From NCBI RefSeq assembly GCF_000614545.1, contig NZ_BAKW01000011.1:1-64000 (forward strand): a DNA stretch of 64,000 nt. The letters run 5' to 3'. The stretch is from Asaia platycodi JCM 25414 (lineage in GTDB: Bacteria > Pseudomonadota > Alphaproteobacteria > Acetobacterales > Acetobacteraceae). Positions 9,956 to 20,172 of the stretch are shown piece after piece. Position numbers and translations under genes: made by a program. Position 1 is the stretch's first letter. Every line of letters starts with the position of its first letter. The notes beneath the pieces are model-generated. The model had not been told where the DNA came from and did not search any database. It saw only the letters and a list, made by a program, of their open reading frames with translations.

Positions 9956-11039
9956 TCAGTGCTTTCCCATGAAGCCCTGAGCCCAGGCGGTATAGTCTTT
10001 CTTGAAACGATCGACATCGATGGATTGCACGATCCGCACCTTGCGCACGCCCATCGCCTTGGGGGCCAGAGAATCGGGCCAGACATAGGCATGACCATAA
10101 CCAATGCCCTTGCCCGTCTCGACATCCATATAGGCATCCTGCGCCTTGGTCACGAGAGCCGGATCGGCCACTATGGCGCTGGTAACCTCGTCCCACATGG
10201 CCAAAGGCACGTTGTATTTCACCAGGTAATCGGTGACGGGTGTCTTGTGATCACGGGCAATCGCCGCAACCTCGTCTTTCGACAGCACCACATCGTTGGA
10301 GACATTGGCGACCGAGGTGATACGTGCCAGGGTGCCGTCAGGGTGATATGCGCGGCTTCCGGGTCGAAGATCAGATTGAAATCCGAGCCGTTATCGGCAT
10401 TGCCCGTGACGGACATCATCGAGAGATCGAGATAGCCGCCCATGAAAACGAGCTGCTTGGCCGTATCGGCAAAGCTTGGGTCGAGGCGGATGGCAAGCGC
10501 GAGATTGGTCATCGGCCCGGCCTCGATGATCGTCACCTGATGAGGATGAGCATGAACCTGCTGGATCATGAACAGCGCGGCCGGGATGCCCTGCGGCTGG
10601 AGCGTGGGGGCGCCATCGGGCGTCGCGGCGACAGGGGGCTGCGTGTCGGGAGTCTTGCTCATCGAGCCCAGACCGCCCCAGGCGCCTTTCCAGGGCAGGG
10701 TGCCGAATTGCTGCTCGCGAAGGCGCGTAAGAGCAACGGTGTTGATCAGGGGCTGAGTTGCACCGTCGAAGACCGGAACGTCTCGATGACCGGAAATCTC
10801 AAGAAAGCGGCGAATGCGCGCGCTCTCGGCATTTTCCCAATCGTCACCTGCGACCACCGTGAGGCCGAGCACTCGAATCTTCGGGTTGTTCAGCAGCGGA
10901 ATGACGGATTGGATGTTGGAGCCACCCGGACCGAGATAGTCATTATCGGCAATGACGAGTTCGGGGCCGGTCGAGGCCCCGGCATGGGCTGAGCCGATCA
11001 TAAGGCTGCAAGAGCCAGGCTGGCAAGAAAACGACGCAT
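9956..11039 (-). CDS. Exported nucleoside hydrolase-like protein (two frame breaks)
   Basis: The protein resembles the inosine-uridine nucleoside N-ribohydrolase family, which splits nucleosides into base and ribose. The region GLTVVAGDDW, the EAGPMTNLALA segment and VFMGGYLD are family-like. An apparent Sec signal peptide starts at ATG 11039 (MRRFLASLALAA..., ending near AHA), implying a periplasmic location. Two one-base losses break it: near 11000 inside the signal peptide and near 10327 (TGGCA for TGGGCA). Corrected length is about 361 residues. The N-terminal Ca-binding motif reads DNDYLGPGGSN instead of the usual D-x-D-x(4)-D-D, so catalytic activity is uncertain. Confidence 0.75.
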
Positions 11040-11186
11040 GGAAAGCTCTTACTCCGAGAGGCGGGAGAGGTTCCCCCCGAGACTCGTTTCTAGCTTATCG
11101 GTGTCGCAAGGGAAGCAGGCGATTACGCATCGGGACCTGTGCCTTGCGAAAAAACAAACTCGGGACCGGTCAGGGCCGGTAAAAGT

Positions 11187-12343
11187 CTAGAGAACAAGCG
11201 CCCCGAGCAGGGCTTCGAGCCTGACACGGCCTTCATTGGTCGCAATCAGGCGGTGGTCGTCGAGCGTCAGATAGGATTCCTCCAGAGCGGCGTCGAGGAT
11301 GCGTGGATCGACGCAATCCTGCATCTGGCGGCCGGTGCGTTCTGCGAACCAGTCAAGAGCGATGCCCTCGCGCAGGCGCAGCCCCATCAAGAGGCTTCGC
11401 GCCCGCGTTCCTCCGAAGAAAGGGGGGTCTCTTCGGTTGAGCCACTGCCACGCTGTTCGACGCGATCTGCCCATATTTCAGGGGCACGATGGCGGCGCGT
11501 GGCATGGAGCCTCCCGTCGAGCGTCAGGCGCCCATGGGCGCCGGGGCCGATACCGATATAATCCTGATAGCGCCAATAGGTCAGGTTATGGCGACTTTCT
11601 GCACCGGGGCGGGCGTAATTCGAGATCTCGTAATCCCGCAACCCGTGCAGCCCGGCAATTTCGGCAGTCTTTTCATAAAGAAGGGCGGCGTCGTCGTCTT
11701 CGGGCAGTACGAAAAGACCCTGTCTGTGAAGTCCCTCGAATTTCGTGCCCTGCTCTATGGTGAGCTGATAAAGCGACAGATGATCGGATGCCAGCTCGAG
11801 CGCCTGATGCAGCTCGGCTTGCCATGTGCTCAGGGTCTGTCCAGGGCGCGCATAGATCAGATCGAAGGAAAGCCGGGGAAAAAGGGTGCGCGCCGTCTCA
11901 AGCGCGGCGATAGCCTGAGAGGCTGAGTGCTCGCGCCCCAGAAAGCGCAGCGCGGTTTCATCGAGGCTCTGTATGCCAAGGGATACGCGATTGACCCCGG
12001 CCTCGCGGAAGGCAGCGAGTTTGCCTCTCTCCACACTGGTGGGATTGGCTTCGAGCGTTATTTCCAGATCGTCGGGTGCATCGAAATGCCGGCGCGCATC
12101 CTCGATCAGCACAGCCACCGTTTCAGGCTGCATCAGCGAGGGGGTGCCCCCACCGAAGAAGATCGAGCGCAAGGGCCGGCGACCGGTGCGCTGGGCATCA
12201 GAAGCGAGTTCCTGCCTCAGCGCAGCCGTGAATCGCTGATGCGGAATCTCGTCGCGCACATGCGAGTTGAAATCGCAATAGGGGCATTTCGCCAGACAGA
12301 ACGGCCAATGCACATAGAGCGAGAGCGGTGTAGGGTCGCTCAG
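11187..12343 (-). CDS. hemW: Radical SAM heme chaperone HemW (one frame break; CTG start proposed)
   Basis: HemW is a radical SAM protein related to oxygen-independent coproporphyrinogen oxidase and acts in heme delivery. It shows the 4Fe-4S motif CLAKCPYC near residue 15, [15 protein letters not shown] and a C-terminal HemN-like domain. A one-base loss near 11394 (GCCTC for GCCCTC) splits it; corrected length is about 385 residues. No ATG, GTG or TTG lies where the family starts. A CTG at 12343, overlapping the kup stop as CTGA, fits the family N-terminus ([16 protein letters not shown]). The upstream ATG at 12451 would overlap kup by 112 bases. Confidence 0.9.
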
Positions 12344-14327
12344 ATCGCAATCCTCACGCCCAGCTCGACCACACGATCGGGCGGAATACGGAAGAACTCG
12401 GTGCTTGGGGTCGCATTGCGCACCATCAGCAGGAACAGCCACATGCGCCACAGCGAGAGCTTGGGCAGGGTGGAGCGCACCACCAGCTCACGGGAAACGA
12501 AATAGGAAGCCTGGATGGCGTCGAATTCGACACCCGCCGCATTCAGCTCTTCGAGTGCTTTCGGCAGATTGGGCATTTCCATGAAGCCGTAACGCACGAT
12601 CACCCGATAGATGTTCGGCGCCAGCTCCTGCACCATGGCGCGATGGCCGCGCTCTGCTTCGGGCTGATCGAGGTTCTGCACGGTGACGAACAGCACATGA
12701 TCGTGCAGCACCTTGTTGTGCTTGAGATTATGCAGAAGGCAGGTGGGCACCGTGTCGGGATTGGCAGTCAGGAAGACGGCCATGCCGGGCACGCGCACGG
12801 TGCGCGATTGTGGCAATCGCGCCAGAAACGAGGCCATGGGCAGCGAGTCAGCTGCCTGACGGGCACGGATGAGGCTGCGGCCACGCGCCCATGTCGTCAT
12901 GAGAATGGTCGCGGTGACGCCAATAGCCAGCGGCACCCAGCCACCATCGGGGATCTTCAGCACATTAGCGGCGAAGAACGTGCCGTCGCTGATCAGGAAG
13001 AACCCGAAGACCAGTCCGGCCAGCGGTACGCTCCAGTTGAACACGCGGCGGAACACGACCATGGCCAGAACGGCGGTGCACATGAACGTGCCCGTTACAG
13101 CGATCCCATAGCTGCTGCCAGCGCCGAGGAGGAGCGGAAGGAGAGCACGAGCAGGATCGAGCCCAGAGCCAGCACCCAGTTGAAGACGGGCAGATAGATC
13201 TGCGCTTCCTCTTCCGCATTGGTGTGCATGATGCGCATGCGCGGCAGGTAGCCGAGCTGGATGAGCTGGCGGCACAGGGAGAACCCGCCTGAAATCCCTG
13301 CCTGGCTCGCAATAACGGTGGCCATGGTGGCAAGAAGCAGAAGCGGAATCTGTGCCCAGCCCGGCGCCAAATGATAGAACGGGTTTTGCAGCGCAGCCGG
13401 ATTGCGCAACAGCAACGCACCCTGGCCAAGATAATTCAGTGTCAGTGAGGGCAGTACGAAAAACAGCCACGCGTAACGGATCGGGGCTCGTCCGAAATGC
13501 CCCATATCGGCGTAAAGCGCCTCGGCGCCGGTTACGGCCAGTACCACGGAACCCAGCGCAATGAAGGCGAGCCAGCCGTGATAGAACACGAATTGCGCGG
13601 CATAATAAGGCGAGAGCGCCATGAGTATGCCCGGCGTCTGCATGATGGAGTGAATGCCCATCACGGCGAGCGTCAGGAACCACACCATCATGATCGGCCC
13701 GAAAGCGCGTCCGATCTTGCCCGTCCCCAGTGCCTGTGCGCTGAAAAGCGCAATCAGGATGATGATCGCGACCGGAATGATGATGTGCGAGGCCGAAGGT
13801 ACCGAAACCTCGATACCCTCGATGGCCGACAGAACCGAAACCGCGGGGGTGATGATGCCGTCGCCGAAAAACAGGCAGGCGCCGCCGATACCGACAATGC
13901 CGAAGATCCATCGGAATTTGGGTGACTTGCAGACGCGCTGGGCCAGTGACATCAGGGCGATGATCCCGCCCTCGCCATCATGGTCGGCGCGCATCACCAG
14001 CATCACGTATTTGATGGTCACGACCAGCATCAGCGCCCAGAAGATCAGGCTTTCGATGCCCATGATCTCCCAACTCTCCGCCGGGTGACGGATGGAGCCG
14101 ACAATCTGGACCGAGGCCTGGAAGGCGTAGAGTGGGCTTGTGCCGATATCGCCATAGACAACGCCAAGCACGCCAAGCAATCCGGCAAGGCCAACCGGCG
14201 CCTTCTTGTGCAGATCGTCAGTCGCGCCGAACTCACGGATGGAGCCGTGTCCGTCGGTCGCCGTCTTGGCACCGGCTGGTGCTGCGGCGTTTGTCGAACC
14301 TGGCAATCCGTCAGGCCTGTCTGTCAT
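12340..14327 (-). CDS. kup: KUP-family potassium uptake transporter (one frame break)
   Basis: Kup is a low-affinity K+/H+ symporter of the inner membrane. The N-terminal part has the family motifs [14 protein letters not shown] and [13 protein letters not shown]-like [12 protein letters not shown], about 12 predicted membrane helices, and a hydrophilic C-terminal domain of about 200 residues. A one-base loss near 13111 (GCAGCTATGG for GCAGCCTATGG) splits it after the tenth helix. Corrected length is about 662 residues. It ends at the overlap with hemW, so hemW is probably co-transcribed. Confidence 0.93.
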
Positions 14328-14455
14328 TTCTGTTCCAACTCATGGCAAGCACGCTGCGTCGCACACATAGATGTGAGCGATCACTGACATAAAGCCTGCC
14401 ATACGATGGTTTTTCCGGCCACCGCAAGCACGCTATCGTCGGGTCTCCCGTGGAA

Positions 14456-15133
14456 TCAGGGTTTTGGGCGGTTGCCGAAGATGGCAGTGCCGACACGGAC
14501 GAGCGTGGCCCCGTGCGCGATGGCCGTTTCGAAGTCGGCAGACATACCCATCGAGCACTCGATTAATTCATGTTCATGTGCGAGCTGCGCCAGGAAAGCA
14601 AAATGTGGTGCCGGGTCTTCCTCCTCGGGCGGAATGCACATCACCCCTTTCAGGGAGTCGCCGAAGCGGGCCTTGCAGAGCGCAACGAAACGCGAGGCCT
14701 CGTCGCGTGGTACGCCCGATTTCTGAGGTTCGTCGCCGGTATTCACCTGAACGAAAAGATCGGGCAGCTGTCCCAGACGGTCGGCGGCACGCGACAGCGC
14801 ATCGACAAGGCCGGGGCGATCGACGGATTCGATGGCATCGGCGAGACGACAGGCCTCCAGGGCCTTGTTCGTCTGCAAGGTGCCGATGAGGTGCAGACGC
14901 AGGTCGGGCCAGTGTTCGCGCAGGGCGGGGAATTTCTCCTTGGCTTCCTGCACGCGATTTTCGCCAAAAACTCTTTGCCCGGCAGTCAGCGCCTCCTCGA
15001 CTGCAGAGGCCGGATGAAACTTGCTGACCGCGACCAGCCTGACCGCTTCAGTCGGGCGCCCGACACGCGCGCATTCACGCGTGATACGGGCGCGGATCTG
15101 GTCGAGACGGGAAGAAAGCGTGTCGTTTGACAT
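14456..15133 (-). CDS. YggS-family pyridoxal-phosphate homeostasis protein
   Basis: This 225-residue single-domain PLP-binding protein (PLPBP/YggS) keeps free PLP low and affects amino acid and vitamin B6 metabolism. The PLP lysine lies in VAVSKFHPA near residue 35. Other family marks are FGENRVQEA and HLIGTLQTNK, and the C-terminal GMSADFETAI...TLVRVGTAIFG. It is divergent from rsmB; the 78-base gap presumably holds both promoters. The frame is intact. Confidence 0.93.
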   Translation of the reverse strand: MSNDTLSSRLDQIRARITRECARVGRPTEAVRLVAVSKFHPASAVEEALTAGQRVFGENRVQEAKEKFPALREHWPDLRLHLIGTLQTNKALEACRLADAIESVDRPGLVDALSRAADRLGQLPDLFVQVNTGDEPQKSGVPRDEASRFVALCKARFGDSLKGVMCIPPEEEDPAPHFAFLAQLAHEHELIECSMGMSADFETAIAHGATLVRVGTAIFGNRPKP

Positions 15134-15211
15134 GGCCGGCTCCGTAAGTTGTTGCTGTTCGGGTGCAGGAAGGGGTAGCGCGCCGCTTCGCGAAATGCCA
15201 TTGGCAAGGCA

Positions 15212-16474
15212 ATGTCTAAAGCACCTTCACAGATTCCCGCCGATCCGACACGCGATCTGGCCTTCGATATTCTCTGCGGTGTCGTCGAGCATCGACGCAT
15301 GCTGGAGACGACGCTCGACCGCAGCGCGTTGAACGACCCGCGCGACCGCGCCAGCGCGCATCGACTGGCGGCAACCGTTCTGCGTCATATGGGCAGCATG
15401 ACCGAGCTGCTTCAGCCGCTGCTGCGCCGCGAGCCACCCGCGCCCGTGCGCTGTGCCCTGCTCATGGGGGTGGCCCAGCTTCGTCATCTCGAAACACCGC
15501 CCCACGCGGCTGTTGGCACCATCGTCTCGCTGCTGCGTCGCCGCGGGCTGGCGCCTTTTGCGGGGCTCGCCAATGCCGTGCTGCGTCGCGTCGCCCGCGA
15601 TGGCGACGAACTGGCCGAAGGACTCGATGCCGATCGTCTGGACGTGCCCGCCTGGCTCTGGACCGCTTGGGACAAGCGCGCCCGCGATATTGCGGCAGGG
15701 CTGCATCGCGAGGCGCCGATCGATCTGACCCTGCGCCCAGGTGCAGCCGCCCCCGAAGGTGGTGAGGTCATGCCCAATGGAAGCCTGCGTTTCGCACCGG
15801 GCACGCGTGTGACCGAATTGGAGGGGTTCGATGAGGGCGCCTTCTGGGTGCAGGACGCTGCCGCTACCATGCCGGCGCGTCTGCTCAACATCCAGCCCGG
15901 TCAGAGCGTGATCGATCTTTGCGCGGCCCCGGGCGGCAAGACGGCTCAGCTCGCTGTGGCGGGCGCCGAGGTGATTGCCGTCGAGCGCGAGGAAACGCGC
16001 GCCAGACGTCTGAAACAGAATCTCGATCGCCTCGGGCTCGACGCGAAGGTCGTCATTGCCGATGCGCTCGTCTGGCAACCTGAGCAAAAGGTCGATGCGG
16101 TTCTGCTCGATGCGCCGTGCTCGGCGACGGGCACGCTGCGTCGTCACCCCGATGTACTCTGGGTCAAGCGTCCGCGTGACGTGCTGGCGCTGGCCAAAGA
16201 TCAGGACCGTCTGATCGATGCGGCGGGAGCCATGCTCAAGCCCGGCGGTGTGCTGCTTTATGCCGTATGTTCGCTTCAGGATGAGGAAGGCCCGCAGCGC
16301 GTCGCTGCAGCCCTCAAGCGTGGCTGGGTGCTCGAGCCTTTCACGACGGATGACCTCGCTTCAATGCCCGAGGCCCTCACGAAACAGGGCACATTTCGCA
16401 CTCATCCCGGCATGTGGGGCGAGCAGGGCGGAATGGATGGATTTTTCGCGGCAAGGCTGCGCAAAAGCGCCTGA
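15212..16474 (+). CDS. rsmB: RsmB-type 16S rRNA (cytosine-C5)-methyltransferase
   Basis: The 420-residue protein joins an N-terminal NusB-like RNA-binding domain (residues about 10-145) to a SAM-dependent RNA m5C methyltransferase domain. Motifs are DLCAAPGGKT (SAM binding), DAPCSATGTLRRHPD (with one catalytic Cys) and YAVCSLQDEEG (with the second). It methylates C967 of 16S rRNA in E. coli terms. It starts the rightward rsmB-rpe-heparinase-glycosyltransferase run. Confidence 0.94.
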   Translation: MSKAPSQIPADPTRDLAFDILCGVVEHRRMLETTLDRSALNDPRDRASAHRLAATVLRHMGSMTELLQPLLRREPPAPVRCALLMGVAQLRHLETPPHAAVGTIVSLLRRRGLAPFAGLANAVLRRVARDGDELAEGLDADRLDVPAWLWTAWDKRARDIAAGLHREAPIDLTLRPGAAAPEGGEVMPNGSLRFAPGTRVTELEGFDEGAFWVQDAAATMPARLLNIQPGQSVIDLCAAPGGKTAQLAVAGAEVIAVEREETRARRLKQNLDRLGLDAKVVIADALVWQPEQKVDAVLLDAPCSATGTLRRHPDVLWVKRPRDVLALAKDQDRLIDAAGAMLKPGGVLLYAVCSLQDEEGPQRVAAALKRGWVLEPFTTDDLASMPEALTKQGTFRTHPGMWGEQGGMDGFFAARLRKSA

Positions 16475-16505
16475 AACAGATCTGCGTTAGAGAGAAGGTA
16501 GGATA

Positions 16506-17180
16506 ATGCCCCAGCTGAAAACCCCCCTGATTGCCCCGAGCATTCTCAGTGCCGATTTTGCGCGTATGGGTGAAGAGGTCGAGGCCGTGGTGCGCGATGG
16601 GGCCGACTGGTTGCATCTCGACGTCATGGATGGGCATTTCGTACCGAACATGACCTTTGGCCCCGGCATGGTCGCCGCCTTGCGCAACCGCACCGACAAA
16701 CCTTTCGACGTGCATCTCATGATCGAACCCGCCGATGCGTTCATCGCGGCTTTCGCCAAAGCAGGCGCCGACCATATTCATGTTCATGTCGAAAATAATC
16801 CGCATGTGCACCGCACGCTTCAGCATATCCGCGCGCTCGGCAAGAAGCCCGGCATTGCTATCTGCCCCGGCACGCCGCCCGAGGCGCTCGACTATCTGCT
16901 CGATCTGGTTGACATCATTCTGGTGATGACCGTCAATCCGGGCTTCGGCGGACAGAAATTCCTCGAGAGCCAGGTGCCCAAGATTCGCAAGCTGCGGCAG
17001 ATGGCCGATGCTACGGGTCGAGACATCCGCATCGGTGTCGATGGCGGCATCGATCTCGCCACGGCGCCGCTGGCAACAGGCGCAGGTGCCGATATGATGG
17101 TCGCAGGGACTTCCATCTACGGTCAGGATGATTATGCTGTGGCAATCAATTCTTTGAGACAGGCCGGGAGCCTGTCCTGA
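16506..17180 (+). CDS. rpe: Ribulose-phosphate 3-epimerase
   Basis: Rpe interconverts ribulose 5-phosphate and xylulose 5-phosphate in the pentose phosphate pathway, the main sugar route in acetic acid bacteria. The 224-residue TIM barrel has APSILSADF, the metal-site HLDVMDGHFVPN, DVHLMIE, MTVNPGFGGQ and VDGGI. It begins 32 bases after rsmB, with GAGAAGGTAGG upstream as ribosome binding site. Confidence 0.97.
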   Translation: MPQLKTPLIAPSILSADFARMGEEVEAVVRDGADWLHLDVMDGHFVPNMTFGPGMVAALRNRTDKPFDVHLMIEPADAFIAAFAKAGADHIHVHVENNPHVHRTLQHIRALGKKPGIAICPGTPPEALDYLLDLVDIILVMTVNPGFGGQKFLESQVPKIRKLRQMADATGRDIRIGVDGGIDLATAPLATGAGADMMVAGTSIYGQDDYAVAINSLRQAGSLS

Positions 17181-17197
17181 TCTTCTGACCGAGGGAA

Positions 17198-19018
17198 ATG
17201 ACGGGCATGTTCGGACGCTGGGCGCGTGAAGCTCGTCTTTCATTAGCCCGGCTTCCATCGAGCGTGCCGGGCATTGCCCGTGCGCCCGATCGTCCCGTCC
17301 ATGCCATACGCGATATCTGGCCGGGCAACCCCGATCATGGCGCGTTACTGGTCAGCGGTGCGGCCCGTTTCGAGGGGCGCAACATTCCTCTGCGAGCCCA
17401 TGATTGGGAATATGCCGATCTGGCCCCGGCAATGCGTGACTGGTTGCAGGGCTTCACCTGGCTGCGGGATCTGCGCGCACTTGGCAGTGACGAGGCTCGC
17501 CTTTATGCCCGCTCGATCGTCGGAAGCTGGCTCGATCAGCCGCCCATCGATCCTCTGGTGCTCAACGCGCCCACGACAGGGGCGCGGCTTGCCTCGTGGC
17601 TGGGTCATTTCGACTTCTTTGCGGCGTCGGCGAGTGAGGCCTTCCGTCAGAGAGTGATGGATCGCCTTCTTGTCGAGGGACGCCTGATTTCCATCATGCT
17701 GCCTCTGCCCGAACAGGGATGGCAAAACCTCACAGCGCTGAAGGGGCTGCTTGCGGTCGCGGTGGCGATCCCGTCGCAGACCGGGTTCCTGCAGCGTTTT
17801 TATCGCTATCTCGAACAGGAGCTGGATCGTCTGATCCTGCCTGACGGCACGCTGCGCGAACGCAGCCCGCAGGCGCAGATGGAAGCTGCGCGCGAACTGG
17901 CCGAAATCAGCGTGTTCATGCGCATGGCGCAGCTCTCGCCCTCCGAGAAAGTACAGAATGTCTTGGCGCGCATCTGCCCCGTTCTGCGTGCCCTGCGCCA
18001 CGGCGATGGCAGTCTCGCGCTGTTTCACGGCAGCAAGGAGCACGATGACCGGCAGATAGACCGGATCATCCAGTATGGCGCGCGTCAGCGTCTCCTGGCT
18101 TCCTCAATGCCCGATGGCGGATTTTGGCGTATTTCCGCAGGCAAGGCCCTGCTGTTTGTCGACGGCACGACCCCGGCTCCGGCGCCTTATGACGGCAATG
18201 CCCATGCAGCACCGCTCGCGCTGGAATTCTCTTATGGCAGGCAGCGTCTTTTCGGCAATTGCGGTGCCGCCTCGAGTGGGATGTGGAAAAAGGCCCTGCG
18301 CGAAACAGCTGCGCATAGTTCTCTGGTTATTGAAGAGACGTCCTGCTGCGATTTCGCGCCCTCAGGATCGATCGTGCGTCGGCCCGCCCATGTGACGCTT
18401 ACCCATCAAAGCCAGGATGGCGCACACTGGATCGATGGTCAGCATGACGGCTGGTATCCCGGTTTCGGCGCCAGTTGGCGTCGCCGACTTTATCTTGGAC
18501 CGACGGGCGAAGACCTGCGTGGCGAGGAATGCGTCGATGGCGAGCGCCGTGTGGCCTTCGCGCTGCGCTTTCATCTTCACCCTTCCGTTCAGGCCGAACT
18601 CGCACCCGATGGCGATGAAGTGCTGATGCGTGCCGGTGGCATGATCTGGCGCTTTCGCCAGGAGGGTGGTGCGCTCTCTCTGGAGCGGAGTGTCTACGCA
18701 GGCGGTGAAAAGCCGGTTGCGAGCCAGCAGATCGTGATCCGCCCGCAGCCCCTCGAGGCGGCGCAACTTCAATCCGATGGCGATACGGCCACGGTACAGG
18801 CTTCAAGTGAAGCTGTCGAAACTGCACAGGCGTCTGAAGGGGAAATGACGACTGGGTCTCGGTTGGGTGCGTCTTCCGAGGCCGAGTCCGATGCGCCGGC
18901 AGATTCGCAGCCTCCATCCGGCACGCGCGCCGCTGCGATGCCAGAGGCTTCTCCCAGAAGTGAGCCCCTGTCAGCTCGACAGGTAGTGCAGTGGGTCATG
19001 GAGCGTGTGCCGGAATGA
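17198..19018 (+). CDS. Heparinase II/III-like family protein
   Basis: The 606-residue protein matches the heparinase II/III-type bacterial family found next to rsmB-rpe in alphaproteobacteria. An all-helical N-terminal toroid (residues about 80-300) precedes a beta-rich C-terminal domain that includes GGFWRIS, LEFSYGRQRLFGNCG and the tail region around LRFHLHPSV. The last 90 residues are Ser/Ala/Glu/Pro-rich and probably disordered. No signal peptide is evident. The substrate is unknown; polysaccharide or cell-envelope remodelling is the family inference. It overlaps the glycosyltransferase start by ATGA. Confidence 0.8.
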   Translation: MTGMFGRWAREARLSLARLPSSVPGIARAPDRPVHAIRDIWPGNPDHGALLVSGAARFEGRNIPLRAHDWEYADLAPAMRDWLQGFTWLRDLRALGSDEARLYARSIVGSWLDQPPIDPLVLNAPTTGARLASWLGHFDFFAASASEAFRQRVMDRLLVEGRLISIMLPLPEQGWQNLTALKGLLAVAVAIPSQTGFLQRFYRYLEQELDRLILPDGTLRERSPQAQMEAARELAEISVFMRMAQLSPSEKVQNVLARICPVLRALRHGDGSLALFHGSKEHDDRQIDRIIQYGARQRLLASSMPDGGFWRISAGKALLFVDGTTPAPAPYDGNAHAAPLALEFSYGRQRLFGNCGAASSGMWKKALRETAAHSSLVIEETSCCDFAPSGSIVRRPAHVTLTHQSQDGAHWIDGQHDGWYPGFGASWRRRLYLGPTGEDLRGEECVDGERRVAFALRFHLHPSVQAELAPDGDEVLMRAGGMIWRFRQEGGALSLERSVYAGGEKPVASQQIVIRPQPLEAAQLQSDGDTATVQASSEAVETAQASEGEMTTGSRLGASSEAESDAPADSQPPSGTRAAAMPEASPRSEPLSARQVVQWVMERVPE

Positions 19019-20172
19019 TGTGGCGCCGCAAGCGGCTTTCGAATCGCGTCGGGGCGACGGACGGTAAACGTATTCTCGAAATCGCGAATGTCGATTTTGC
19101 CATGAAGCAGTTCCTCCATCCGCTCATGCAGGAACTGCGTGAAGCCGGACACCACGTCGAAGGAGGCTGTGCGGACGGGCCGCATCTGGCGGCGCTGCGT
19201 GATGACGGGTTTGTCGTGCACGCTCTGCCGATGGCCCGATCCTATTCGCCCATCGCCCAGTTCCGGGCGTTGCGTGCGCTGATCCGGCTTATACGGCGGA
19301 TGCAGCCCGATCTCGTTCACGGCCATATGCCGATCAGCGGCTTGCTGGCGCGTTTGGCGGGCTGGTGGTGCGGGGTGCCGTGCATCGCCTATACCTGCCA
19401 CGGCTTCCTGTTCAATCAGCCCGGCTCTTTCAAGCGGCGTGTCCTGTCATTCATGCTCGAATGGGGCGCCGGGCAGATCACCGATCGCTACATGACCGTC
19501 TCGCACGCAGAGGCGCGCGATGCACGGCGGCTGCATATCCACGCGAGAGCGCAGGGTATCGGCAACGGGCGCGACCCTGCGCGATACAGGCCAGACCCGG
19601 GAGCGCGCGCAGAAATACGTCAGGCGCTGGGTCTGCGTGACGATCAGGTCGTGATTATCGCTGTGTCACGCATCGTTCGGCATAAGGGGTATCCCGAATT
19701 GCTGCGCGCCATGGAGAGCGTGCCAGACGCTGTCCTGCTGATCGTTGGCGAACGTCTGCCTTCGGATCATGGAGACATGATGGCGCCGGAGTTCGCGCGA
19801 GCAGAGAAGGTTCTGGGGCCGCGCCTGAGAGTCCTCGGCTATCGGGACGACACCCAGCGTCTTCTGGCCGCAGCCGATATTTTTACCCTGCCGAGCCATT
19901 TCGAGGGGCTGCCGATGTCGGTCATCGAAGCCATGCTGACCGGCCTGCCGGTGGTGGCGACCGATATTCGAGGCCCGGCTGAACAGGTTGTGCAGGGGGA
20001 AACAGGCCTTCTCGTGCCACCGGGTCTGGCTGCGCCTCTGGCAAAGGCCTTGACCGAACTGGTTGGAAACCCGGCTTTGCGTCAGGCGATGGGGAAGGAG
20101 GCGCGTGCGCGTGCGATGGCGCTTTATGACCAGAAGCACGTGCTTGAGCGCGTGGTCAAGATTTTGGGCTGA
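19015..20172 (+). CDS. Glycosyltransferase family 4 (GT-B fold)
   Basis: The 385-residue protein has the two Rossmann-like domains of GT4 enzymes. The N-terminal acceptor domain includes DLVHGHMPISG and AYTCHGF. The C-terminal donor domain has AVSRIVRHKGY, FTLPSHFEGLPMSVIEAM with the E-x7-E-like nucleotide-sugar site, and GLPVVATDIRGPAE. It probably transfers a sugar from an NDP-sugar to a surface glycan. The start at 19015 shares ATGA with the heparinase-like gene. It converges with the response regulator 1 base later. Confidence 0.9.
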   Translation: MMWRRKRLSNRVGATDGKRILEIANVDFAMKQFLHPLMQELREAGHHVEGGCADGPHLAALRDDGFVVHALPMARSYSPIAQFRALRALIRLIRRMQPDLVHGHMPISGLLARLAGWWCGVPCIAYTCHGFLFNQPGSFKRRVLSFMLEWGAGQITDRYMTVSHAEARDARRLHIHARAQGIGNGRDPARYRPDPGARAEIRQALGLRDDQVVIIAVSRIVRHKGYPELLRAMESVPDAVLLIVGERLPSDHGDMMAPEFARAEKVLGPRLRVLGYRDDTQRLLAAADIFTLPSHFEGLPMSVIEAMLTGLPVVATDIRGPAEQVVQGETGLLVPPGLAAPLAKALTELVGNPALRQAMGKEARARAMALYDQKHVLERVVKILG

